A stretch of DNA of 64,000 nucleotides from Pedobacter miscanthi (GTDB lineage: Bacteria > Bacteroidota > Bacteroidia > Sphingobacteriales > Sphingobacteriaceae). Positions 1 to 7,645 of the stretch are shown piece after piece. How positions within the stretch are numbered: the stretch's first letter is position 1; each line of letters begins with the position of its first letter. The DNA lies in NCBI RefSeq assembly GCF_003315595.1, contig NZ_QNQU01000013.1:62001-126000 (forward strand). The letters run 5' to 3'. A program made the translations under genes and the position numbers. The notes beneath the pieces were generated by a model. That model was given only the letters and a program-made list of their open reading frames with translations, was not told the DNA's origin and made no database searches.

Positions 1-706
1 AAATCATGTGGAAATGCTCTGATGCTTTTGAAGTCATTAAGCTATAACCTTCAAAAATACCGGTTGTACCATAGTGGGTAGAAACTAAGTTTAAAGCCAG
101 ATAAGTAGTGGCCAAACCGCCCAAAATGAGGAAAAATACCTGGATTACGTCGGTATAACCGATTACTTTCATTCCGCCAAGTGTAATTAAAATGGCAAAA
201 CCAGCAATGGCATACATACAGAAACTCAGATCGAAGCCCGAAATACTGCTCACAGCCAAAGCACCTAAATAAAGAATTGACGTTAAGTTAACCACTACAT
301 AAAGCAATAACCAGAACACCGCCATAATCATAGCCACCGTACCATTATAACGCTGGTGCAGGAATTGTGGCATCGTGGCAATTTTATTCTTGAGGTAAAC
401 CGGAATAAAGAAAACCGCAACCACAATTAAGGTTGCTGCACCCATCCATTCGTAAGTTGCAATGGCCAAACCCATTTTAAAACCCGAACCGCTCATGCCG
501 ATAAACTGCTCGGCAGAAATATTGGAAGCAATTAAGGATGCACCAATGGCCCACCAGGTTAATGAACCTTCGGCAAGAAAATAATCTTTAGAACCCGTAG
601 ATTCTGATTTTTTCTTATTGTAAATGTAAAGGCCGTAAGCCGCTACAATAACGAAGTACACTGCAAATACAATGTAATCTTTCGTGTCTAATAAATTGTT
701 TTTCAT
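1..706 (-). CDS. Sodium/solute symporter (SSS/SGLT family), N-terminal part
   Basis: The reading frame opens at an ATG at 706 and runs off the left edge, leaving about 235 residues. The translation is strongly hydrophobic, with several membrane segments, and carries family-typical stretches such as WWAIGASLIASNISAEQ and GGMKVIGYTDVIQVFFL, as in SGLT-type sodium/sugar symporters. It starts 36 bp after the galactokinase stop and points the same way, so it is probably the third gene of a galT-galK-symporter operon. The inferred job is sodium-driven uptake of galactose across the inner membrane. The exact sugar cannot be read from the sequence. The C-terminal half lies outside the window. Confidence 0.88.
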   Translation of the reverse strand, partial: MKNNLLDTKDYIVFAVYFVIVAAYGLYIYNKKKSESTGSKDYFLAEGSLTWWAIGASLIASNISAEQFIGMSGSGFKMGLAIATYEWMGAATLIVVAVFFIPVYLKNKIATMPQFLHQRYNGTVAMIMAVFWLLLYVVVNLTSILYLGALAVSSISGFDLSFCMYAIAGFAILITLGGMKVIGYTDVIQVFFLILGGLATTYLALNLVSTHYGTTGIFEGYSLMTSKASEHFHMI

Positions 707-742
707 TGATTTATTTTGGTTAGTATACCAGAGGTAATTTTA

Positions 743-1894
743 TTAATTGTATAAACTGGTTCCGTTATCGGTTTGTACTGTATATGCATCCAGTTTCAAT
801 CCGAATTCCAACTGGTATTTAGAGGTAAGTTCTTCAATCAGATCGGCTATTTTATCTTCTTTTACAATGTTGATGGTACAGCCACCAAAACCACCGCCCA
901 TCATCCTTGCGCCCAAAACAAAATCAAGCGGCTTAACAGCATCTACCAAGAAATCTAACTCTTTACAGCTTACTTCGTAATCATTGCTCAAACCTTCGTG
1001 CGTTTCGAACATCAGTTTACCTAAACCCTGCAGATTACCATTTTCCAATTGCTCGGCAGCGGTTAACAAACGGCCAATTTCCTTTACCACAAAGCTGCAT
1101 TTAGTATATACTTCAGCATCTTTAGGTTTAACGTAAGCTTCTAACATACTTAAATCTACATCGCGCAGCGTATTTACATTCGGATAATGTTCTTTAACCC
1201 AGGCTACGCCCTGCTCGCATTGTGCCCTTCTTTTATTATAGGCTGAATCGGCAAGTTTATGTTTTACGTTGGTATTGAGCAGTAACAATTTATATCCATC
1301 CAGTTTTAAAGGAATGTAAATATGCTTCATTGATCTGCAATCGAGCATAATGGCCTGGTCTTTTTTACCAAATACCGATGCAAACTGATCCATAATCCCG
1401 CAGTTAACCCCGGCAAAAGTCTGTTCGGCTTTTTGTGCAATTAAAGCAATATCCATTTTCGAAACGGAGAGTGAGAAAAGCTGATCGAGCGCAAAACCTG
1501 TAGCACATTCTACTGCAGCAGAAGATGACAATCCGGCACCCAGAGGCACATCGCCATCGATATAAAAGTTAAAACCACCCAGCTGATAACCTCTTTCTTT
1601 CAACTGATCGGCTACGCCCAGAATGTAGTTGGCCCAGCTGTTTTCTGATTTTTTCAACTCTCTGATCGATGAAATATCAAATTGCTGATAGCTTTCTGAA
1701 AACAAATGAACTTCATCATCTTCTCTTTTAGATATGGCTACATAAATGGCCTTATCAATGGCTGCCGGCATCACAAAACCGCCATTATAATCGGTGTGTT
1801 CGCCAATAATATTGATCCTTCCGGGTGAGCGTACCAAAATCGGCTCAGTATTATAAAGCTTTTTAAATGTATTCTTTAATTGTTGTGCGTTCAT
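743..1894 (-). CDS. galK: Galactokinase
   Basis: A 383-residue GHMP kinase that phosphorylates galactose at C1 with ATP, the first committed Leloir step. The N-terminal galactokinase signature is clear (GRINIIGEHTDYNGG, about residues 25-40), followed by the ATP-binding GHMP motif GLSSSAAVE near residue 122 and the C-terminal MMGGGFGGCT near residue 335. The length is normal for the family. It lies 11 bp downstream of galT and 36 bp upstream of the symporter on the same strand, consistent with one galactose operon. Confidence 0.97.
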   Translation of the reverse strand: MNAQQLKNTFKKLYNTEPILVRSPGRINIIGEHTDYNGGFVMPAAIDKAIYVAISKREDDEVHLFSESYQQFDISSIRELKKSENSWANYILGVADQLKERGYQLGGFNFYIDGDVPLGAGLSSSAAVECATGFALDQLFSLSVSKMDIALIAQKAEQTFAGVNCGIMDQFASVFGKKDQAIMLDCRSMKHIYIPLKLDGYKLLLLNTNVKHKLADSAYNKRRAQCEQGVAWVKEHYPNVNTLRDVDLSMLEAYVKPKDAEVYTKCSFVVKEIGRLLTAAEQLENGNLQGLGKLMFETHEGLSNDYEVSCKELDFLVDAVKPLDFVLGARMMGGGFGGCTINIVKEDKIADLIEELTSKYQLEFGLKLDAYTVQTDNGTSLYN

Positions 1895-1905
1895 TATCAG
1901 TATTT

Positions 1906-2967
1906 TTAGTCTTCAGCTTTGCTGGTTTTATAGTGTTGTACAGACATTTCTTTTAAACGGGTTGCCGCAAATTCGGGGGTAATATCGCGCTGTGGATTGG
2001 CCAGCATTTCGTAGCCTACCATAAATTTTTTAACAGTTGCCGAACGCAACAATGGCGGATAAAAGTGCATGTGCCAGTGCCATTCAGGATAATAGCCGTT
2101 ATTTACCGGGGCCTGGTGCATACCTGCCGAATATGGGAATGAGGTTTCGAACAGATTATCGTATTTTGTAGTGAGTATTTTAATGGCTTCGGCCAGAGAT
2201 TTCTTCTCTGCTTCGTTAAATAATTTGATGCTATTTACATGTCGTTTGCTGATGATCATGGTTTCGTATGGCCAAACTGCCCAGAAAGGCACTAAAACCG
2301 CAAAATGATCATTCTCGAATATGATACGTTCATTTTTTTTCAGTTCGAGTTTTAAATAATCGGCAAGCAAACTTCTTCTGTGAATGGCATAATAGGTTTT
2401 CTGACGCTCGGTTTCTTTGGCAATCTCCAACGGAATATCACCCTGCGACCAGATCTGACCATGCGGATGCGGGTTGCTACAGCCCATTATTTCACCTTTA
2501 TTTTCAAAAATCTGGATATACTTGATCCATTCTATTTCGGCCAGGCTGTTAAATTCTTTCTGCCAAACATTTACCACAGCAGTAATGGCTTCTACAGTCA
2601 TTTCGGGTAAGGTAAGGTTATGTTTTGGGCTAAAACTGATTACTTTACAAAGTCCTTTCTGATTATTGGCTACCAATAAATCATCTTCGTTCATGCTGCC
2701 TGCAGGGGTATCTTCCAGCAATGCGGCAAAGTCATTGTTAAAAACAAAGCTTTCGGTATATTCCGGATTAGTATCACCATCGGCCCTGCCATTACCCGGG
2801 CATAAATAACATTTAGGATCGTATTCGGGGCGGTTATCTGGTGTTACATCTTCAACCTTACCCTGCCAGGGCCTTTTGGTACGGTGAGGGGAAACTAAAA
2901 CCCATTCTCCGGTTAGTATATTTAACCTGGTATGCGGGTTACTGTCGAGTTCGAATGTCTGGTTCAT
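1906..2967 (-). CDS. galT: Galactose-1-phosphate uridylyltransferase
   Basis: A 353-residue enzyme that exchanges UMP between UDP-glucose and galactose-1-phosphate. The active-site segment SNPHPHGQIW (around residue 165), with the uridylylated histidine in the HPH motif, is intact. A second family block lies near EWHWHMHFYPP (about residue 298). CYLCPGN near residue 55 is the zinc-site cysteine pair. It is first in the leftward operon, its ATG about 70 bp from the large palindrome at 3034-3076, so that palindrome is the natural operator for the operon. Confidence 0.97.
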   Translation of the reverse strand: MNQTFELDSNPHTRLNILTGEWVLVSPHRTKRPWQGKVEDVTPDNRPEYDPKCYLCPGNGRADGDTNPEYTESFVFNNDFAALLEDTPAGSMNEDDLLVANNQKGLCKVISFSPKHNLTLPEMTVEAITAVVNVWQKEFNSLAEIEWIKYIQIFENKGEIMGCSNPHPHGQIWSQGDIPLEIAKETERQKTYYAIHRRSLLADYLKLELKKNERIIFENDHFAVLVPFWAVWPYETMIISKRHVNSIKLFNEAEKKSLAEAIKILTTKYDNLFETSFPYSAGMHQAPVNNGYYPEWHWHMHFYPPLLRSATVKKFMVGYEMLANPQRDITPEFAATRLKEMSVQHYKTSKAED

Positions 2968-3033
2968 TTTATATTTTCAATTGGTTAGAGACGGAGAGCC
3001 ATTTAGCTTAATCTATCACAGCCGCCAAATTAT

Positions 3034-3076
3034 AAAATTATTATTAATTGTCAAAACGACAATTAATAATAATTTT
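3034..3076. promoter_or_regulatory. 43-bp palindrome between galT and the Nudix-type regulator (operator)
   Basis: Two 19-bp arms (3034-3052 and 3058-3076) are perfect reverse complements around a 5-base spacer AAAAC; the inner half is TTAATTGTC / GACAATTAA. It sits between the divergent galT operon and the regulator gene. On the plus strand TATATTCG (3077-3084), a plausible -7 box, follows directly. On the minus strand TAATTTGG (3032-3025) has the mirrored position. A dimeric regulator bound here could block or activate both promoters. The symmetry is seen; the role is inferred. Confidence 0.75.
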
Positions 3077-3129
3077 TATATTCGTGAAAATTTAAACATA
3101 TTGAGGTCTTTAAAACCACTAACAAAAAA

Positions 3130-3828
3130 ATGATTGAATATTCCGGACAGCCTCATTACCTTGTTGCTGTTGACTGTATTGTATTTGGATTTGATGGCGA
3201 GCACCTTAAAATTCTACTGGTAAAGCGCGGTTTGGAGCCCGAAATAAACAAATGGAGTTTAATGGGCGGTTTTGTCGGGGCTGATGAAAGTCCGGATGAT
3301 GCCGCAAACAGGGTATTAAAAAAAATGACCGGTTTAGAAGGAGTTTACCTGGAGCAGATGCAGATTTATGGCGAGCCTAAACGCGATCCGATAGAGCGCA
3401 CGCTTTCTGTAGGTTATTTTGCGCTGATTGATATCCATAAATACGAAGAGCAGCTGAATGACGATTATGAAGCAGAATGGTTTTTGATTAACGACAGGCC
3501 AAAACTTATTTTCGACCATAATGAAATGGTTGCCGATGCCCGGAAAAAACTGAGGTATAAAGCAGCTCTCCATCCTATCCTGTTCGAAATGCTGCCTAAA
3601 AAATTTACGATTCCGCAATTGCATATTCTTTTTGAAGAGGTAAATGATACCAAAATCGACACGCGTAACTTCAGCAGAAAAATAAGCTCGACCGGTTTAT
3701 TGATCAAATTAACTGAGAAAGACAGATCAGGATCTAAAAAAGGTGCATTTTATTTCAAACTTGATAAAAAGAAATATGCGGCCAATGCACAGGCCTTTTT
3801 AAACCTGATGCCAAACTTAAAAGTTTAG
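3130..3828 (+). CDS. Nudix-domain transcriptional regulator (NrtR/AraR-like), probable galactose-operon regulator
   Basis: 232 residues: an N-terminal Nudix fold (about 8-145) and a C-terminal winged-helix-like part (about 150-225), the layout of NrtR and of the Nudix-type AraR of Bacteroides. The Nudix box region GGFVGADESPDD..NRVLKKM keeps the glycine, first glutamate and arginine but replaces the three later acidic residues of REUXEE with V, K and M, so hydrolysis is unlikely. The domain probably senses a sugar or sugar phosphate. It is divergent from galT with a long palindrome between them, which argues for control of galT-galK-symporter. The effector is unknown. Confidence 0.85.
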   Translation: MIEYSGQPHYLVAVDCIVFGFDGEHLKILLVKRGLEPEINKWSLMGGFVGADESPDDAANRVLKKMTGLEGVYLEQMQIYGEPKRDPIERTLSVGYFALIDIHKYEEQLNDDYEAEWFLINDRPKLIFDHNEMVADARKKLRYKAALHPILFEMLPKKFTIPQLHILFEEVNDTKIDTRNFSRKISSTGLLIKLTEKDRSGSKKGAFYFKLDKKKYAANAQAFLNLMPNLKV

Positions 3829-3919
3829 CCAACTTTAGCTTTTTACTACATTTAGCGCTATAAAAGGTAAAACAAAAGCAAAGCATTATTCCTTTGCTTA
3901 GGTAGATTATACCTTAAAA

Positions 3920-5731
3920 ATGGCAAAACACAAAAAAAGACCTTTCCAGCCGATAGAAAACTATGGCGTTATCGGCAACCTTAAAACTGTGGCGCTGGTT
4001 TCGCTGCAGGGATCGATAGATTTTTTGTGCGCACCAAAATTCGATTCGCCCACCGTTTTTGCTTCGATGCTCGATTCGGAAAAGGGAGGTTATTTTTCAG
4101 TAGAACCACAGCTTGAAAATTTTACCAGCAAACAGCTTTATTTGCCCGGAACAGCGGTTCTGCTGACCCGTTTTTTTGCCGAACAGGGTATTGCAGAGCT
4201 GAGCGATTACATGCCATTATCAAAGGAAACCGATTTCCCCAGTGCCATTGTAAGGCAGATCAAATCCATCAGGGGCGATATTACCTTTAAGGTTTTCTGT
4301 GTGCCAAGTTTTGGTTATACGCAAAGTAAACACAGCGTTGTACACGAAAAAGATGAACTGTTATTCTTTTCCAAAACCGAAAAACTGACCTTAAAATTAA
4401 AAGCAGATGTGCCTTTACATATCGAAAAAGATACGGGATGTGCCAGTTTTACGCTCAAAGAATCGGAAACGGCGCATATCATCATGGAAATTATTGAAGA
4501 CGGACAATCAACAGCTGATTTAAACCATTATACAACACATGGTTACCGAAAAACAGTTGATTATTGGAGGGACTGGATTAATCAGACCACTTATAAAGGC
4601 CGTTATGATGAAATTATCAGAAGATCAGCCATTACCTTAAAGTTGCTTACCTCGGCAGAATTCGGTTCTGTGGTGGCTGCGCCTACATTCGGCTTGCCTG
4701 AAACAATTGGCGGAAACCGGAACTGGGATTACCGTTTTACTTGGATCAGAGATGCAGCATTTACGATGTATGCATTTTTAACGCTTGGTTTTTTCGACGA
4801 AGCAACAGCTTTTATGGACTGGATATTTAACCTTTGTCAGAAAATAAACCTTCAGTTGGTATACCGGATAGATGGCAATGCGAAGATAAAGGAAACGGAA
4901 GCAGATCAGTTTGAGGGCTATCATTCATCCAAACCTGTGCGTATTGGTAATGAAGCGGCAAGCCAGTTACAGATCGATATTTATGGCGAACTGATAGATA
5001 CGGTTTATATTTACAACAAATCGCATAAACCAATTACCTACGAATTTTGGACTTTGATAGAAAAACAGGTACAATGTGTGATTAAACAATGGAAAAAACC
5101 CGATCACGGGATCTGGGAAATCAGAAATGAGAAAAAGGAGTTTCTGCACACACGTTTAATGTGCTGGGTAGCCATGGACCGGGCGATTAAAATTGCAGAA
5201 AACCGGTCGTTCCCCTATCCTGAGAGCGAGTGGCACAATATCCGCAGTGAGATTTACGAAGATATTTACCACAATTTCTGGAATGAAAAACTGGGTGCAT
5301 GGGTACAATATAAAGGCGCCAGCCATGTAGATGCAAGTGCTTTACTGATGCCACTAACACATTTTATTTCGCCATTAGAACCACGCTGGCTTTCTACGAT
5401 GAAAGTAATTGATGAAGAATTGCTTCTGGATGTACTGGTTTATCGGTATAAAAATGGCATGACCAAAATAGATGGACTTGAAGGCGAAGAAGGTACTTTT
5501 AACATGTGCTCGTTCTGGTTTATAGAGGCATTGGCCAAAAGCGGTGAACTGGAACGCGCAGTAGAAAATTTCGAAAAGATGATCGGTTATTCCAACCATC
5601 TTTTATTATTCAGCGAAGAGCTAGGCAGAAAAGGCGAACATCTGGGCAATTTCCCGCAGGCTTTTACGCATCTGGCGTTAATCAGCGCTGCTGTAGAACT
5701 GAATAAACAGCTCAGCCGCGAAACCGGTTAA
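3920..5731 (+). CDS. Glycoside hydrolase family 15 protein (glucoamylase/trehalase-like)
   Basis: 603 residues. The N-terminal beta-sandwich domain (about 1-215) is followed by an alpha/alpha-barrel with GH15 hallmarks: NWDYRFTWIRDAAFTMYAF near residue 275, and EGEEGTFNMCSFWFIEAL near residue 525, where GH15 enzymes have the second catalytic carboxylate. GNFPQAFTHLALI closes the domain. There is no signal peptide, so it is probably cytoplasmic and acts on short alpha-glucosides or trehalose. Its stop codon directly abuts that of the convergent SDR gene. Substrate is not resolved. Confidence 0.9.
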   Translation: MAKHKKRPFQPIENYGVIGNLKTVALVSLQGSIDFLCAPKFDSPTVFASMLDSEKGGYFSVEPQLENFTSKQLYLPGTAVLLTRFFAEQGIAELSDYMPLSKETDFPSAIVRQIKSIRGDITFKVFCVPSFGYTQSKHSVVHEKDELLFFSKTEKLTLKLKADVPLHIEKDTGCASFTLKESETAHIIMEIIEDGQSTADLNHYTTHGYRKTVDYWRDWINQTTYKGRYDEIIRRSAITLKLLTSAEFGSVVAAPTFGLPETIGGNRNWDYRFTWIRDAAFTMYAFLTLGFFDEATAFMDWIFNLCQKINLQLVYRIDGNAKIKETEADQFEGYHSSKPVRIGNEAASQLQIDIYGELIDTVYIYNKSHKPITYEFWTLIEKQVQCVIKQWKKPDHGIWEIRNEKKEFLHTRLMCWVAMDRAIKIAENRSFPYPESEWHNIRSEIYEDIYHNFWNEKLGAWVQYKGASHVDASALLMPLTHFISPLEPRWLSTMKVIDEELLLDVLVYRYKNGMTKIDGLEGEEGTFNMCSFWFIEALAKSGELERAVENFEKMIGYSNHLLLFSEELGRKGEHLGNFPQAFTHLALISAAVELNKQLSRETG

Positions 5732-6502
5732 CTATTGTTCTTCATAATGATAGGTTAATCCACCGTCAACAAAATAAGTTGAGCCGGTAACGTAGGCGGC
5801 TTCGTCTGAGGCGAGGAAAGCGACCACACTGGCCACATCTTCTACTTTGCCCATCCTTCTCAGCGGGATATTCTGCAGCACTTTTTCCAGTTGTTCTTTG
5901 TTGTTTAACAAATCCTGATTAATTGGTGTTGAAACTGCACCTGGCGCAACATTATTAATCCTGATGTTAAATGGTGCCAGCTCAGTAGCAAGATTTCGTG
6001 TAAGCATCCTTAATCCGCCTTTACTTGCACAATAGGCCGCAAAATGCGGAAATACAATTTCTTCGTGTACCGAACTCATGTTGATTACGGTGCCAGATAC
6101 CTGATGTTCGCGGCAATAATTTACAAAAGCCTGAATCGTGAAAAATACACCTTTCAAATTGGTATCCATTACCAGGTCATAATCTTCTTCGGTTACTTCC
6201 CAAAAATCGGCCTTTTTCTCTACACCGGCATTATTAACGAGGATATCGAGACGGCCAAATTCGGAAACGGCATCTTTCACCAGTTTAATGGCTTCTTTGG
6301 TCTTGCTTAAATCAGCAGCTAAAAAAATGGCTTTCTGTCCCATTTCCTTAATCTGGTCAATCAGTTTTTCTCCCCTTTCATCAAATTTGTGTCCATTTAA
6401 GATGATATTACACCCTTCTTTTGCTAATCTTAAAGCACATGCGGCACCAATGCCCTGACTGCTTCCGGTAATTAAAGCTACTTTATTTTTAAAACGATCC
6501 AT
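5732..6502 (-). CDS. SDR-family oxidoreductase, glucose 1-dehydrogenase-like
   Basis: 256 residues of a classical short-chain dehydrogenase: cofactor motif TGSSQGIG (about 13-20), NNAGV near residue 91, catalytic serine in INMSSVHEE, and YCASKGG with the catalytic Tyr/Lys near 157-161. The ending FVDGGLTYHYEEQ resembles Bacillus-type glucose 1-dehydrogenases. It converges with the GH15 gene so tightly that the two stop codons touch, with no room for a terminator between. An association with glucose released by the GH15 enzyme is plausible but inferred. Confidence 0.88.
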   Translation of the reverse strand: MDRFKNKVALITGSSQGIGAACALRLAKEGCNIILNGHKFDERGEKLIDQIKEMGQKAIFLAADLSKTKEAIKLVKDAVSEFGRLDILVNNAGVEKKADFWEVTEEDYDLVMDTNLKGVFFTIQAFVNYCREHQVSGTVINMSSVHEEIVFPHFAAYCASKGGLRMLTRNLATELAPFNIRINNVAPGAVSTPINQDLLNNKEQLEKVLQNIPLRRMGKVEDVASVVAFLASDEAAYVTGSTYFVDGGLTYHYEEQ

Positions 6503-6689
6503 ATCAATATTTTATAATAGATAAAGAAAATTGAATAAAATATGTTTGAAGAAAAAAGCATTAAAACGGTATTGATTTAAAATAAGTTAACTAAAACCAG
6601 ATTTTAAATTAACCGTAAAACCTGTGTAATTAATCAGGATAATATAAGTTCTTTAAGCAATCGCCGTTATACCTATGATCATTTATTAG

Positions 6690-6697
6690 TATGTTTG
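6690..6697 (+). promoter_or_regulatory. Bacteroidota -7 box of the ompA-like gene
   Basis: TATGTTTG matches the TAnnTTTG consensus exactly and lies about 40 bp before the ATG at 6737, in an AT-rich intergenic stretch. No convincing -33 TTTG was found at the usual distance, so this rests on the -7 box and position alone. Confidence 0.5.
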
Positions 6698-6736
6698 GGC
6701 AACAAACACGCAATAAACTTAAATTAATCTTAAAAC

Positions 6737-7267
6737 ATGAAAATTACCAAAAACCTTTTATTAACTACGCTCGTTGCACTTTTTACACTAACCATGTACT
6801 CTTGTAAAACGAAAAAACTGGCAGCAAAACCAACCCCGCCAACACCTGTTGAAAAACCTGCACCACCGGTTGCGGAGAAAAAAACTGATCCGGAGCCTGA
6901 ACAGGAAAAACCTATTCCCCTTGAAAAACCCAATTTTAATTTAGATAATATCCAGTTCGAGTTTAACTCGTTTGTGCTTAAAACCTCTTCTTTCCCGATT
7001 CTGGATAAGGCGGTAGCCGAAATGAAGAAATCGCCGGATACGAAATTTGTGCTTAACGGATATTCATCAGCAGAAGGTACACCTGAGCACAATATGTCGC
7101 TTTCTGTCGACCGTGCAAATGCCGTTAAATCTTATTTTGTAAATGCAGGTTTAAAAGCGGATAATTTTACCATTGTGGGTCATGGTGATAAAGACCCGAT
7201 CAGTCCGAATGATACCGAAGAAGGCAGAATTTTAAACCGCAGAACGGAGATTAAAGTTCAAAAATAA
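6737..7267 (+). CDS. OmpA-family outer-membrane lipoprotein
   Basis: 176 residues. A signal peptide ends in the lipobox-like TMYSC (Cys about residue 23), so the mature protein should be lipidated. A proline- and charge-rich linker (PTPPTPVEKPAPP, about 32-75) leads to a C-terminal OmpA domain (about 77-175). That domain shows the family pattern FEFNSF..., LNGYSSAEGT, N..LS..RA..V and NRRTEI, which binds peptidoglycan. It is a single-gene unit: a -7 box is seen upstream and a strong hairpin follows the stop. Confidence 0.93.
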   Translation: MKITKNLLLTTLVALFTLTMYSCKTKKLAAKPTPPTPVEKPAPPVAEKKTDPEPEQEKPIPLEKPNFNLDNIQFEFNSFVLKTSSFPILDKAVAEMKKSPDTKFVLNGYSSAEGTPEHNMSLSVDRANAVKSYFVNAGLKADNFTIVGHGDKDPISPNDTEEGRILNRRTEIKVQK

Positions 7268-7282
7268 ATATTGATTAAGCTA

Positions 7283-7320
7283 TTCAACGCCCGCCGTTAT
7301 TAAAAGCGGCGGGCGTTGAA
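7283..7320 (+). terminator. Stem-loop after the ompA-like gene
   Basis: A 14-bp perfect GC-rich stem (TTCAACGCCCGCCG at 7283-7296 paired with 7307-7320) with a 10-base loop, starting 15 bp after the stop codon. The following T-run is weak (AATTT), so it may act as a processing or 3'-stabilising hairpin as much as an intrinsic terminator. Confidence 0.75.
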
Positions 7321-7417
7321 AATTTCAGTTATTCTATTAAAGAGTAACACTGTATTTCAAACACTTACACATAAACGTGAAATAATTTAATGAGACAAAA
7401 ATGCTATCAGCAAGCGC

Positions 7418-7624
7418 ATGAGTGCCTGTATTTTTGTTATTATGACACATATTGATGCATTAACACCTGTACATCGATTAGAACAACTTAAGGTTGGCGA
7501 TGTGATTTCAGATACTTTTGGCAGCTCCGGCACGATTAAAAGCATCGAAATTTTAAAACACAAAACTTCTTTAACCTATTATTTCAGGATAAAATCTGGC
7601 AAGCTGATTTTAGCTTTAAGGTAA
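7418..7624 (+). CDS. Small hypothetical protein
   Basis: 68 residues from the first ATG, or 60 from a second ATG at 7442, which gives a more ordinary hydrophilic start (MTHIDALTPVHRLEQLKVGDVI). The alternation of short hydrophobic stretches and a glycine turn (GDVISDTFGSSGTIKSIE) suggests a small beta-rich fold. No family was recognised. It stands alone, converging with the sensor-kinase gene 21 bp away. Its reality rests only on an open frame with normal composition. Confidence 0.45.
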   Translation: MSACIFVIMTHIDALTPVHRLEQLKVGDVISDTFGSSGTIKSIEILKHKTSLTYYFRIKSGKLILALR

Positions 7625-7645
7625 ATTAAAAGCGTAAAACTGCGA

